From Pseudomonadota bacterium (GTDB lineage Bacteria; Pseudomonadota; Gammaproteobacteria; Burkholderiales; Gallionellaceae): a stretch of DNA of 45,179 bases. The stretch lies in contig JAJYYO010000029.1 of assembly GCA_021800795.1 (NCBI GenBank), positions 1 to 45,179 of the forward strand, read 5' to 3'. A model generated the notes under the pieces. The model ran no database searches. It saw only the letters and a program-made list of their open reading frames with translations, and was not told where the DNA came from. How positions within the stretch are numbered: position 1 is the stretch's first letter; every line of letters starts with the position of its first letter. Below are positions 25,187-33,074 of the stretch, piece after piece. A program made the position numbers and the translations under genes.

Positions 25187-26403
25187 AAACACTTATAAAA
25201 CAACAGGGTTTCGTGCTTCTGCTGTTTGTCACCGTACTGGCAACCGCCGCCGCAACCGTGACCGTCAAGGCGCTGAACCACGCCAGCCAGAACAGTCAGC
25301 TCGTGCGGGACAAAATCACCGCAGCAGCACTGGCACAGGCAAAAGACGCGCTGATCGGGCGCGCCGTCAGTGATGCAAACCGCCCCGGAAGTCTGCCATG
25401 TCCGGATATGGTGACCAACGTCAGCAATAATGTACCCAACGACGGGATTGCCGACCTGTTGCAAGGCAACGATTGCCCATCATATATTGGCAGACTTCCC
25501 TGGAAAACACTGGATTTGCCGGACCTGCGCGACGGATCAGGCGAACGGCTCTGGTATGTATTGTCGCGCAATTTCAGGGACGATAATTCTGCGCAACCGA
25601 TCAATAGCGACCTTAAGGGAACATTAACGGTGTATGCATCGGACGGTTCGACTCCGATGACGCCCCCAGGTTCTGAAGCTGTGGCAGTTATTTTCGCACC
25701 CGGAGCCGTGCTTGCCACGCAAAACAGGGGTAACACCAAGGTCAATGACGCAACCCAGTATCTCGAACAGTTTAATTGTCCCGGTCCGAATTGCCGCAAC
25801 AATGCGGTTGCGGCAGGCCCTTTCATCGCAGGCCCCATCCTCGATGCCAGCCGCAATCCGTTGCTCAATAACAAACTCTTGGTCATCAGGGCAAGGGACA
25901 TCATGCCTGCCATTGAGAAGCTGGTCGCGAAACAATTGAATAACTGGCTGCAAACTTATTACGCGACAAACGGTTATTACCCCTACCCCGCCAAATATAA
26001 CGCTTGTGATGACGAAAATTGTCAGGGTGATAACACAACTTGCAGGGGAAGGATCCCGATATTGGCGGCCTCGGGAACTGCGGCGTGGTCACCGCCTCCC
26101 TGGTTTGTCAACAACCAGTGGTATCGGGAAATCTATTATAGCGTAGGTTCAACGTCTTTAAAGTCTCCCGCAAGTGTAACTTGCCTGCCTACACTCACCG
26201 TTGGCACAGGAGCCGTGCGCGCCGTATTTTTCATGCCCGGAACACCTATAGGCTCCATCACTCGCCCCAGCGTTAGGATTTCAGATTATCTGGAAGATCC
26301 CGAAAATCAGGACGGCTGGTCCGGGCTAGGCATCGCAAACGATTTATACGTTGTACCTAGTTCCACGACACTGGATCGTGACCGACTTTATAGTTTCCCT
26401 TGA
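25183..26403 (+). CDS. Prepilin-like protein, probable minor pilin (MshP/MshO type)
   Basis: A 406-residue protein with an N-terminal prepilin-like segment: KQQGFVLLLFVTVLATAAA, a Gly-Phe site then a hydrophobic helix but without the usual Glu5, as in PilX/GspK-like minor pilins. The mature part is large, contains Cys pairs (CPGPNC, CDDENC) and shares the motif LPCPDM with the following gene (LPCPDL). Large minor pilins sit at the pilus tip. Which msh gene it corresponds to cannot be settled from sequence alone. Confidence 0.7.
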   Translation: MKTLIKQQGFVLLLFVTVLATAAATVTVKALNHASQNSQLVRDKITAAALAQAKDALIGRAVSDANRPGSLPCPDMVTNVSNNVPNDGIADLLQGNDCPSYIGRLPWKTLDLPDLRDGSGERLWYVLSRNFRDDNSAQPINSDLKGTLTVYASDGSTPMTPPGSEAVAVIFAPGAVLATQNRGNTKVNDATQYLEQFNCPGPNCRNNAVAAGPFIAGPILDASRNPLLNNKLLVIRARDIMPAIEKLVAKQLNNWLQTYYATNGYYPYPAKYNACDDENCQGDNTTCRGRIPILAASGTAAWSPPPWFVNNQWYREIYYSVGSTSLKSPASVTCLPTLTVGTGAVRAVFFMPGTPIGSITRPSVRISDYLEDPENQDGWSGLGIANDLYVVPSSTTLDRDRLYSFP

Positions 26404-26408
26404 AAATC

Positions 26409-27146
26409 ATGAAAAAAAACTCCGGCTTTACTCTCGTCGAAATGGCCATCGTACTGGCCATCATTGCGCTGGTGTTGGGCACCGGACTGACGCTGCTTTC
26501 CGCCCAGGATGACCAGCGAAAAATCGAAGATACCAATACTTTGCTCGGCAATGCGCAGGAAGCACTGATAGGCTACGCCCTGTCACATACCTCAACCAAT
26601 GATTCTCGCCCCTACTTGCCCTGCCCCGACTTGATGCCTGGATTTGCGCCATCTGGGACTAATGTGGCAAACAATGGCGTGGAAGATCGTAACGCTGCCA
26701 CCGGTGCTTGCGATAATCAGGAAGGCAACCTTCCCTGGGTGACGCTGGGGATTTCACCGTCAACCGATGCCTGGTCAAACCGGCTTCGTTATCGAGTCAC
26801 CAGTACGTACTCCAACAGTGTCAACGGTATGCAACTGACCTTTACCGGCGACATCAATGTGTATGACGCCGCATCAGGCGGCAACACTGTTGTCACTGCC
26901 GTACCTGCCATCATCATCTCACATGGCAAGAACGGCCTGGGCGCAGTCAATGCGACTGGAAATGCAAACCCTGCACCTGCTGCTGCAAACACTGATGAAC
27001 TTGCAAATACCAATAATGACGCCAACTTTGTCAGTCACTCTCCTGCGCCGTCAGGTGCTGCCGGTGGTTATTTTGACGACCAACTCGTCTGGCTGTCGCA
27101 ATACACGCTGTTCAACCGCATGGTTCAGGCGGGGAAACTGCCATGA
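26409..27146 (+). CDS. Type IV prepilin-like protein (minor pilin)
   Basis: About 245 residues with a classic prepilin signal: MKKNSG then FTLVEMAIVLAIIALVLG, with Glu5 present. The mature part has LPCPDL and a Gly/Asn/Ala-rich C-terminal half. The ATG at 26409 is preferred over a TTG at 26400 because it gives a normal short leader. It overlaps the response-regulator gene by 4 bp, which ties the regulators to the pilus operon. Confidence 0.8.
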   Translation: MKKNSGFTLVEMAIVLAIIALVLGTGLTLLSAQDDQRKIEDTNTLLGNAQEALIGYALSHTSTNDSRPYLPCPDLMPGFAPSGTNVANNGVEDRNAATGACDNQEGNLPWVTLGISPSTDAWSNRLRYRVTSTYSNSVNGMQLTFTGDINVYDAASGGNTVVTAVPAIIISHGKNGLGAVNATGNANPAPAAANTDELANTNNDANFVSHSPAPSGAAGGYFDDQLVWLSQYTLFNRMVQAGKLP

Positions 27147-27778
27147 GCGGCCATCTGAACGACTCGCTGCATCCGCTCGATCTGCATAAACTGCTCATCG
27201 TCGAGGACGATGAAGCGCTCGCCGGCTATCTTGCCGACAGCATGAAAACCGAAGGTTATCGCGTGTTCTGCTCGCGCAGCCGCGACGAGGCGCTGGCGAT
27301 CAGGCCGCAACCCCTGCTGGCGCTGGTGGATCTGGGTTTACCGCCGGCGGAAAACTTCATCAGCGAAGGCCTGTTTCTGATCGACGCGCTGCTGGCCCGC
27401 GAACCACGCTGCAAGATCATCGTCGTCACAGGCCAGGACGAGGAATCTGCGGCTTTCGAGGCAGTGCGACGGGGCGCGTTCGATTTTTTATGCAAACCCT
27501 CCGCAATGCCCGACATCAAGGCCGCAATCAGGCGCGCCAGTCTGTTCCTGCACCACGAAGAGCACTTGTCCGAAACAGGGGAGGCCCGCCTGCACTTCAC
27601 CGTGAGGCTCGCCGACGGGCCAAAGGAAAGCGCCGATGCCGTCGAGGAGCAGATCGTCCGCGGCACGCTGGCCGACACCCACGGCAATGTCACGGAAGCT
27701 GCACGCCGTCTGGGGCTGGTGCGCGAAAACCTTTATTACTACCTGAAAAAATACGGCATCCAGTTGAACCGAACGTAA
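27143..27778 (+). CDS. Response regulator: receiver plus Fis-type HTH
   Basis: A 211-residue regulator. The receiver domain (about 14-130) has the acidic pair EDD (21-23), phospho-acceptor Asp63 in LVDLGLPP, Thr96 in VVTGQ and Lys118 in FLCKPS. The C-terminus (about 180-209, NVTEAARRLGLVRENLYYYLKKYGI) is a Fis-type helix-turn-helix. The sigma-54 AAA domain between these parts in NtrC/PilR proteins is absent, as in ActR/RegA-type regulators. Co-translated with the upstream pilin gene and followed by a kinase gene, it probably controls the pilins downstream. Confidence 0.88.
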   Translation: MSGHLNDSLHPLDLHKLLIVEDDEALAGYLADSMKTEGYRVFCSRSRDEALAIRPQPLLALVDLGLPPAENFISEGLFLIDALLAREPRCKIIVVTGQDEESAAFEAVRRGAFDFLCKPSAMPDIKAAIRRASLFLHHEEHLSETGEARLHFTVRLADGPKESADAVEEQIVRGTLADTHGNVTEAARRLGLVRENLYYYLKKYGIQLNRT

Positions 27779-27899
27779 CTGGTAGGATGGTAACGCCGCT
27801 GCCGTAGCAAAAGTTTTTCGTAAAGGAACCGCATCGCTGTATGAAAATTTTTTGTCCCAACTCCAGAATGATGCGCTTCGTGCCTCAGCACATCCTACG
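27779..27899. repeat. Diverged copy of the pilin-flanking hairpin repeat
   Basis: CTGGTAGGAT at 27779 and ATGCGCTTCGTGCCTCAGCA...CATCCTACG at 27871-27899 match the two ends of the 85-bp repeats at 30004 and 30887, while the middle differs. It lies in the gap between the response regulator and kinase genes. It also creates a spurious 5' extension of the kinase frame from 27852. Confidence 0.55.
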
Positions 27900-27947
27900 C
27901 TGGCTTTATCCACGTTCAACAACCAGAGCAGTTTTAAAAATTTCATC

Positions 27948-29246
27948 ATGGAACCCTACACTGATCTGCCCATCGTCCTCGTCGCGGCGGGAATGGCCTT
28001 GCTTGCCACGATTGCCTATCTTGCCAGGCTGGTCAGACGGCATCGCCGCTCGCTGGGCGCCTTGCTGAAACTTGCCAAAATAAATCTCGACCCGCTGCAA
28101 CTGCCGGCCGCTTCCTGGCCCACGCTTGCCGGGGGCGGTATCATAAGGCTGCATTTTTCGGGCAACTGGTTTGGTCAACCTGTGCAGGGGGAGTTTGGCG
28201 AAACGCAAGCCGGCGGCAAGCCGTTCACCTTCACAATCACCGCCCATGACGATGTGCACCTCGAATTTGAGCTCTATGCAATAACCCATCGCGGCGAAGC
28301 GCGCCTGTTCACCGAGAATCTGGCGGAGGTATTCCGCCTGTTGCTGGAAACCGCCGTGCACGGAAAAATGCAGGCACTGTCAGTCGCGCTGACTGAACAG
28401 GCCAGACTGTCGCTCTACCTGCAACACGATCTGCGCAACCTCGCACAGTGGGTGGAATGGGTAGCAGCGGACTTTGCCGTTGCAAAAAGCAATGAAGAAC
28501 TGTTTGAAATAGCCCGGCACCTGCACACCAGCGCACACCATGCCGCAGCACGCGCAAGACGCATACTGGATGCGACCTGCCATACCCGTTCGCCGCCGCT
28601 GCCTGTAGCCATCGCACTGGCCGACGCTATTCATCAGGCAGCCGAACACGCGGGTATCGGCGTCACGATAGGCCGTGATGCGCGCGTCCTGCTGCGCCGC
28701 GATCTTCTGGACCGCACGCTGGACAACCTGTTCACCAATGCCGCCCCGCTGCTCCGCTCGCACCCCGACAGAACGATTGCCGTTTCCATCGTTCCCAACG
28801 GACATGGCAAAGATGCCCTCCCTGATGATGAAGCTCGCCATGTCCGTTTCCCTCATCTCAATCCTGATGAAACTACTAGCCATTCGACTAAGCTGCCAAG
28901 TGAGGTTCGCAGGGATGGGCAGTTTTTCGCCCAACTCGCAAAAGACGGCAGCCAAGTCGCTGGTTATCTCCCAGTGGGAGAGGAGGCAAACGAACGCTCT
29001 CGCGAATTCCAGGTTAGCGTCGGCAAGGTCTGTGTCCAGATCAGGATGCCACGCCTTGCCCAAACCGCTCACCCTGAAAAACTGTTCGAGCCGTTCTCCA
29101 GCGGTCGTCCCGGCGGCCTGGGATTGGGTCTGTATCAGGCTCGCAAAAGCCTGAAGGAGGCAGGAGGCGAGATGACCGCGGAATTATGCGGAGAGGATAT
29201 CTGTTTCAGCCTGAGCCTGCCGGGTGTTGAATCTGCGCAGGTGTAA
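27948..29246 (+). CDS. Membrane sensor histidine kinase
   Basis: About 432 residues from ATG 27948, chosen because it begins directly with a membrane helix (about 5-28, LPIVLVAAGMALLATIAYLA); the longer frame from 27852 starts in repeat DNA. The phospho-acceptor region is LQHDLRNLAQW with His160. The ATPase domain has an N-box-like LDNLFTNA, a G-box GGLGLGLYQARK and a preceding LFEPFSSGRPG. Between the N-box and the G-box, about residues 302-350 are read from the dispersed palindromic repeat (copy C). It resembles PrsK-type kinases. The likely partner is the regulator just upstream. Confidence 0.85.
   Translation: MEPYTDLPIVLVAAGMALLATIAYLARLVRRHRRSLGALLKLAKINLDPLQLPAASWPTLAGGGIIRLHFSGNWFGQPVQGEFGETQAGGKPFTFTITAHDDVHLEFELYAITHRGEARLFTENLAEVFRLLLETAVHGKMQALSVALTEQARLSLYLQHDLRNLAQWVEWVAADFAVAKSNEELFEIARHLHTSAHHAAARARRILDATCHTRSPPLPVAIALADAIHQAAEHAGIGVTIGRDARVLLRRDLLDRTLDNLFTNAAPLLRSHPDRTIAVSIVPNGHGKDALPDDEARHVRFPHLNPDETTSHSTKLPSEVRRDGQFFAQLAKDGSQVAGYLPVGEEANERSREFQVSVGKVCVQIRMPRLAQTAHPEKLFEPFSSGRPGGLGLGLYQARKSLKEAGGEMTAELCGEDICFSLSLPGVESAQV
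28866..28973 (+). repeat. Dispersed palindromic repeat, copy C, inside the kinase gene
   Basis: GATGAAACTACTAGCCATTC starts at 28866, and GGCAGCCAAGTCGCTGGTTA lies at 28947-28966. These halves match copy A in mutS and copies B and D between genes. Here about 45 extra bases sit between the halves. It is read in frame as DETTSHSTKL ... SQVAGYLPV, a different frame from mutS. Confidence 0.75.
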
Positions 29247-29257
29247 AACTTTTTTAC
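29243..29257. promoter_or_regulatory. Candidate operator upstream of pilin 1
   Basis: GTAAAACTTTTTTAC, a near-perfect palindrome, overlaps the kinase stop codon and lies about 80 bp before the first pilin gene. The identical 15-mer occurs at 30122-30136 before the second pilin, within a longer duplicated stretch (CGCGCAG before, CCGCAAG after). It may bind the adjacent response regulator; that is an inference. Confidence 0.45.
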
Positions 29258-29335
29258 TTCACCGCAAGCCCTGCAACTCCTACAGTGCGAACCGTACTGC
29301 CTTCACACTAACTTATGCTTGCAAAGGAGAATATC

Positions 29336-30004
29336 ATGTGGAAATACAACAAACAATCCGGCTTTACACTGGTCGAACTGGCCATCGTGCTGGTCATCAT
29401 CGGCCTGATACTGGCTGCGGTACTCAAAGGCCAGGAAATGATTACCAACGCCAAAGTCAAAAATATCGTAAATGACCTGAAAGGCGTTTCAACCGCCTAT
29501 TATTCCTATCAAGATCGCTATAAAGCAGTGCCCGGCGATGATGCAAACGCCGCAAATCATTTCACAGGTGGCCAAAATGGAGGCGGTGACGGACTCATCA
29601 CTGGACTTTTCAATGCAACGACCTCCCCGCTCACTACCGCCACAGAAAGCCAGAACTTCTGGCAACACACACGCCTGGCCGGCTTTACAACGGGAGTTGC
29701 CACCGCCACCACCGCTCTCCCACCCAACACTTCGATGGGTACAGGCATCCTTGGCATTCAGGGTGGCGCAACGGGTACAGAGGTCTATGGCATGATAGGC
29801 ACATTTGCCTGCGCCAGTAACATTCCCTGGAAAATCGCCCTGGCAGTTGATACGTTGATGGATGACGGCAACAGCGATACCGGTACAGTACGTGCCGGCG
29901 CTGCAGGCGTCACTGCCACAGCAACTGCTGTTTCCGGCGCTTATGGCACAGGCGCTGCTGCCGGCACCAATGATACGTTACATACCGTTTGCATGAAGAT
30001 ATAG
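29336..30004 (+). CDS. Type IV prepilin 1
   Basis: A 222-residue prepilin starting at ATG 29336 behind AAGGAGA (an upstream in-frame TTG-type extension is not needed). The leader MWKYNKQSG is cut before FTLVELAIVLVIIGLIL, with the conserved Glu5. The motif YYSYQDRYKAVPGDDANAA follows, then a Gly/Thr/Ala-rich C-terminal half with a Cys pair near the end (CASNIPWK and TVCMKI) that could form the D-loop disulfide. It is probably a major pilin of this locus. Upstream and downstream sequences are duplicated around pilin 2. Confidence 0.88.
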   Translation: MWKYNKQSGFTLVELAIVLVIIGLILAAVLKGQEMITNAKVKNIVNDLKGVSTAYYSYQDRYKAVPGDDANAANHFTGGQNGGGDGLITGLFNATTSPLTTATESQNFWQHTRLAGFTTGVATATTALPPNTSMGTGILGIQGGATGTEVYGMIGTFACASNIPWKIALAVDTLMDDGNSDTGTVRAGAAGVTATATAVSGAYGTGAAAGTNDTLHTVCMKI

Positions 30005-30088
30005 CCTGGCAGGATGCGGTGATAACCGCATCGTTCGAGGCAGCAATGTGAACGCGAGCGATGCGGTTCGTGCCTCACCGCATCCTAC
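30004..30088. repeat. 85-bp hairpin repeat after pilin 1
   Basis: This 85-bp stretch is repeated at 30887-30971 with two differences (83 of 85 identical). The inner part GGATGCGGTGATAACCGCATC and the end ATGCGGTTCGTGCCTCACCG are largely self-complementary, so each copy can fold into hairpins. It follows the pilin stop directly. The remainder to the second pilin (30089-30208) holds the duplicated upstream region. Confidence 0.85.
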
Positions 30089-30121
30089 TACCGTTACTTT
30101 TTTTGAATTTCCCGCGCAGAT

Positions 30122-30136
30122 GTAAAACTTTTTTAC
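30122..30136. promoter_or_regulatory. Candidate operator upstream of pilin 2
   Basis: Same 15-base palindrome GTAAAACTTTTTTAC as before pilin 1. About 20-35 bases downstream, GGCGCCTACATTGC has GG and GC spaced 10 bp apart, as in sigma-54 promoters. The corresponding place before pilin 1 lacks the GG, so a sigma-54 promoter is uncertain. Confidence 0.4.
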
Positions 30137-30208
30137 TTCCCGCAAGGCTGCGCGGCGCCTACATTGCGCCATGCACTGCGTTTATTCACACTTTTCAAGG
30201 AGAATATC

Positions 30209-30862
30209 ATGTGGAAATACAACAAAGGCTTCACGCTGGTGGAGCTCGCCATCGTGCTGGTCATCATCGGCCTGCTACTGGGTGGCGTGCTGAAGGGGCA
30301 GGAGATGATCGAAAACGGCAAGATCAAGAACATTGAAAATGACGTGAAGGGCGTGACCGCAGCCTACTACGCCTACCGTGACCGCTACAACGCCTTACCC
30401 GGTGACGATCCCAAGGCAAAAGAACGCTGGACAGCTGCCAGCCCAGCCGCAGTTGACGGCAATGGGGATGGTCTCATCAGTACCAGCGATACATGGTCGG
30501 CCTGCACGGCTACTTCCATAACACCTGAAAGCTGTCTTTTCATACAAGATCTCAGACTGGCAGGCCTGATCACCGGAACGCAAAACCCGGCCGATCCTGT
30601 CAATGCCTATGGCGGGGTGATCCGCGTCGTACAAAGTACCACGGCTGCCAATACAGCTTTAGTGGTAGGCTTGAACCTGTGTTTCGGCAACCTGCCCTCC
30701 AAGGCGGCTGAAGCGGTCGATGCCAGTTTCGACGACGGCAATCCCTCCACCGGCAACGTACGCGGCGTTGCTGGTGCCACCAGCAACGTTAGTCCCGTTG
30801 CTGGTGCCACTGGTACAACTTACATAGACCCGAACACTTACACGGTCTGCAAACTGCTCTGA
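30209..30862 (+). CDS. Type IV prepilin 2
   Basis: A 217-residue prepilin, paralogue of pilin 1. It starts at ATG 30209 behind AAGGAGA, with the leader MWKYNKG and then FTLVELAIVLVIIGLLLGG. The conserved block YYAYRDRYNALPGDDPKA follows, with Cys residues in WSACTATSITPESCLF and at the end (VCKLL). The mature C-terminal half differs strongly from pilin 1, although the N-terminal half and the upstream DNA are almost the same. The two could be alternative or co-assembled subunits. Confidence 0.88.
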   Translation: MWKYNKGFTLVELAIVLVIIGLLLGGVLKGQEMIENGKIKNIENDVKGVTAAYYAYRDRYNALPGDDPKAKERWTAASPAAVDGNGDGLISTSDTWSACTATSITPESCLFIQDLRLAGLITGTQNPADPVNAYGGVIRVVQSTTAANTALVVGLNLCFGNLPSKAAEAVDASFDDGNPSTGNVRGVAGATSNVSPVAGATGTTYIDPNTYTVCKLL

Positions 30863-30886
30863 GCATTTCCTGAACTTCCCATACAA

Positions 30887-30971
30887 GCCTGGTAGGATGC
30901 GGTGATAACCGCATCGTTCGAGGCAGCAATGTGAACGCGAGTGATGCGGTTCGTGCCTCACCGCATCCTAC
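30887..30971. repeat. 85-bp hairpin repeat after pilin 2
   Basis: Second near-identical copy of the repeat at 30004-30088. Its last bases supply the stop codon of the truncated VapC-like frame on the minus strand, so the repeat end coincides with the break of that gene. Confidence 0.85.
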
Positions 30972-31180
30972 GGCGCTAACGCGGCCTTGGCCTGTTCGAT
31001 CACCGGCGCATCTGTCGGCGTCTCTCGCACCCGCCGGGATAAGGCCGCATGCGCTTCAGCCCATGCGATGCGACACACGGCTACCGCCTCAGCTTCATCC
31101 ACCCACGCCTTCACCGCATAGCTGCCCGCCTCCACAATGTAAAACTTGAGCAAGGCCGAGGTATCACAAAACAGAATCAT
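30968..31180 (-). pseudogene. Truncated VapC-like PIN-domain toxin
   Basis: A 70-residue fragment beginning MILFCDTSALLKFYIVE, with the first PIN-domain Asp (residue 6) and a later conserved Glu in AWAEAHAAL. Full PIN toxins are about 130-140 residues and need further acidic residues that are missing here. The frame ends exactly at the border of the 85-bp repeat. Its start overlaps the end of the broken antitoxin gene, the usual vapBC arrangement. Confidence 0.75.
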
Positions 31181-31439
31181 CCTCGATCTTCCAGCACCAG
31201 CTCGGCAATCGACTTGCCGCCCGCCTGCAACACCAATGCCGCGCCAGCCGGTTTACCCCCTGCCAGCTTGCCGCACCAATGGACACCAACCGCGCTGCGC
31301 CCTCACTCGCCACTGGCAGAACCCCCACCAGGCGCGCCACCACTTTGCGATGCTATGTCAACTCGATAGCCTGCCCGGATTGCGCCTGCACCACATATTG
31401 CGACAAATGAGTCTTGAATTCCCGAATAGACACTTGCAT
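31177..31439 (-). pseudogene. Broken PHD-type antitoxin
   Basis: From ATG 31439 (AGAGG 6-7 bases upstream) the frame reads QVSIREFKTHLSQYVVQA, a typical prevent-host-death antitoxin start, to an in-frame TAG after IELT. The homology goes on (HRKVVARLVGV) and later shifts frame before ending in GGKSIAELVLEDRG at 31177, overlapping the toxin start. One stop and at least one frameshift make it inactive. Confidence 0.7.
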
Positions 31440-31509
31440 ATATGACCTCTTTTAAATAAAAATCAGTCGATTGTGGTTACTTATACAACACAAGTCAAAC
31501 CGCAAAAAT

Positions 31510-32937
31510 TTAAACGCGTCGCCAGTGGGTGCCTGCCGCGCTGTCCTCCAGCACGATACCCGCTGCGAGCAATTCCTTGCGGATACGGTCGGCTTCGGCG
31601 TAATTCCTGGCCTGCTTGGCCTCATTGCGGGCAATGATTTGCGCGGCAATCATCGCATCATCCGAATTGCCGCCTTGCAGAAACTCCTGAGGGTCGCGTT
31701 GCAACAGCCCCAGCACGGCGCCCAGATCTTTAAGTTCTGCGGCGGATTCCATTGACGGGCGTCGGTTCACTTCGTTGGCCAGATCGAACAGCACCGCAAT
31801 CGCTTCCGCCGTGTTGAAGTCGTCGTCCATCGCGGCCTTGAAACGCGCGGCATAGGGCGAGGTACAGTTCAATCCCTCATCCCCTACCCTTCTCCCAAGG
31901 GGAGAAGGGCTAAATCCCTCTCCCTCCGGGAGAGGGGCCAGAGGTGAGGGAACGCTCTTTAGCGCCGTATAAAGCCTGTCCAGCGCCTTCTTCGCGTCAT
32001 TCAGATGCGCGTCGGAATAGTTCAGCGGGCTGCGGTAATGGGCGCGCAATATAAAGAAACGCACCACCTCGGGATCGTATTGCTTTAGAACCTCTCGTAT
32101 CGTGAAGAAATTTCCCAGACTCTTGGACATCTTCTCGTTGTCCACGCGCACAAAACCGTTGTGCATCCAGTAGTTCACAAACCGGCACTGGTGCGCGCCT
32201 TCAGACTGTGCGATCTCGTTCTCGTGGTGCGGGAACTGCAAGTCGGCGCCGCCGCCGTGAATGTCGAAATGATCCCCCAGCAGACTGGATGCCATCGCCG
32301 AGCATTCGATATGCCAGCCGGGGCGGCCGCGACCCCACTTCGAATCCCACTTGACCTCCTCGGCTTCCTCGTCTCTTGCGTGTTTCCACAGCACAAAATC
32401 GAGCGGATCGTGCTTGTCTGAAACCACCTCGACGCGCTCGCCTGCACGCAAATCTTCCAGCGACTTGCCGGACAGCTTGCCGTAACCTTCGAACTTGCGC
32501 ACCGCAAAATTCACGTCGCCATCCGCAGCCTTATAAGCCAGTCCGTTCGCTTCCAGCTTCGCGATGATCTCCAGCATTTCCGGCACATATTGCGTCGCGC
32601 GCGGTTCATAATCGGGGCGCGCTATGCCCAGCGCATCCGCGTCCTCATGCATCGCGTCGATGAAACGCTGCGTCAGCTGATGGATGGATTCGCCCTTTTC
32701 CGCCGCACGTTTGATGATCTTGTCGTCTATGTCGGTGATGTTGCGCACGTAAGTTATATCGTAGCCGGAAGCCTTGAACCAGCGATACACCATGTCGAAC
32801 ACCACCATCACGCGCGCATGACCCAGGTGACAATAGTCGTACACCGTCATGCCGCACACGTACATGCGCACGGTATTGGGGACGATGGGGATGAACTCCT
32901 GCTTGTCGCGGGTTAACGTATTGTATATTTTTAACAT
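31510..32937 (-). CDS. cysS: Cysteinyl-tRNA synthetase
   Basis: A 475-residue class I synthetase that charges tRNA-Cys. The start [15 protein letters not shown] and [15 protein letters not shown] (HIGH motif with the zinc Cys) are typical. Zinc ligands lie in WHIECSAMA and the HHENE segment, and KMSKS is present as [10 protein letters not shown]. About 25 residues (roughly 340-362, [17 protein letters not shown] onward) are read from a double hairpin repeat at 31887-31936 inserted in the linker before [15 protein letters not shown]. The linker tolerates length changes in this family, so the enzyme is probably active. Confidence 0.95.
   Translation of the reverse strand: MLKIYNTLTRDKQEFIPIVPNTVRMYVCGMTVYDYCHLGHARVMVVFDMVYRWFKASGYDITYVRNITDIDDKIIKRAAEKGESIHQLTQRFIDAMHEDADALGIARPDYEPRATQYVPEMLEIIAKLEANGLAYKAADGDVNFAVRKFEGYGKLSGKSLEDLRAGERVEVVSDKHDPLDFVLWKHARDEEAEEVKWDSKWGRGRPGWHIECSAMASSLLGDHFDIHGGGADLQFPHHENEIAQSEGAHQCRFVNYWMHNGFVRVDNEKMSKSLGNFFTIREVLKQYDPEVVRFFILRAHYRSPLNYSDAHLNDAKKALDRLYTALKSVPSPLAPLPEGEGFSPSPLGRRVGDEGLNCTSPYAARFKAAMDDDFNTAEAIAVLFDLANEVNRRPSMESAAELKDLGAVLGLLQRDPQEFLQGGNSDDAMIAAQIIARNEAKQARNYAEADRIRKELLAAGIVLEDSAAGTHWRRV
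31887..31936. repeat. Double hairpin repeat inside cysS
   Basis: Two perfect hairpins stand side by side: CCCTTCTCCC/GGGAGAAGGG-like at 31887-31909 and CCCTCTCCC/GGGAGAGGG at 31916-31936. CCTCATCCCC before and GGTGAGGG after add outer pairing. Similar C-rich and G-rich blocks flank copies A and C of the dispersed palindrome. Confidence 0.8.
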
Positions 32938-32956
32938 TTTTGAACCTTACCAATGC

Positions 32957-33072
32957 CGTCATTCCCGCGCAGGCGGGAATCCAGTCAATTAAAAATTTCT
33001 CCGTGGCGCGGAGGCAAAATCAAAATGCCTCTTTGTATAAAACCGCTGGATTCCCGCCTGCGCGGGAATGAC
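32957..33072. repeat. Inverted repeat pair between cysS and glnS
   Basis: A 28-bp sequence CGTCATTCCCGCGCAGG... at 32957-32984 is present inverted at 33046-33072. Each arm is itself a hairpin (CCCGC/GCGGG). It fills the cysS-glnS gap. The same arms recur at 34792 and 34991. Confidence 0.85.
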
Positions 33073-33074
33073 AA

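Noticed and set aside
27852..27947. Longer N-terminus for the histidine kinase
   Set aside because: These codons lie largely in repeat-derived DNA; ATG 27948 starts directly with a membrane helix.
30150..30180. Sigma-54 promoter before both pilins
   Set aside because: A GG-N10-GC pattern exists before pilin 2, but the same position before pilin 1 lacks the GG, so it is noted only as a possibility for pilin 2.
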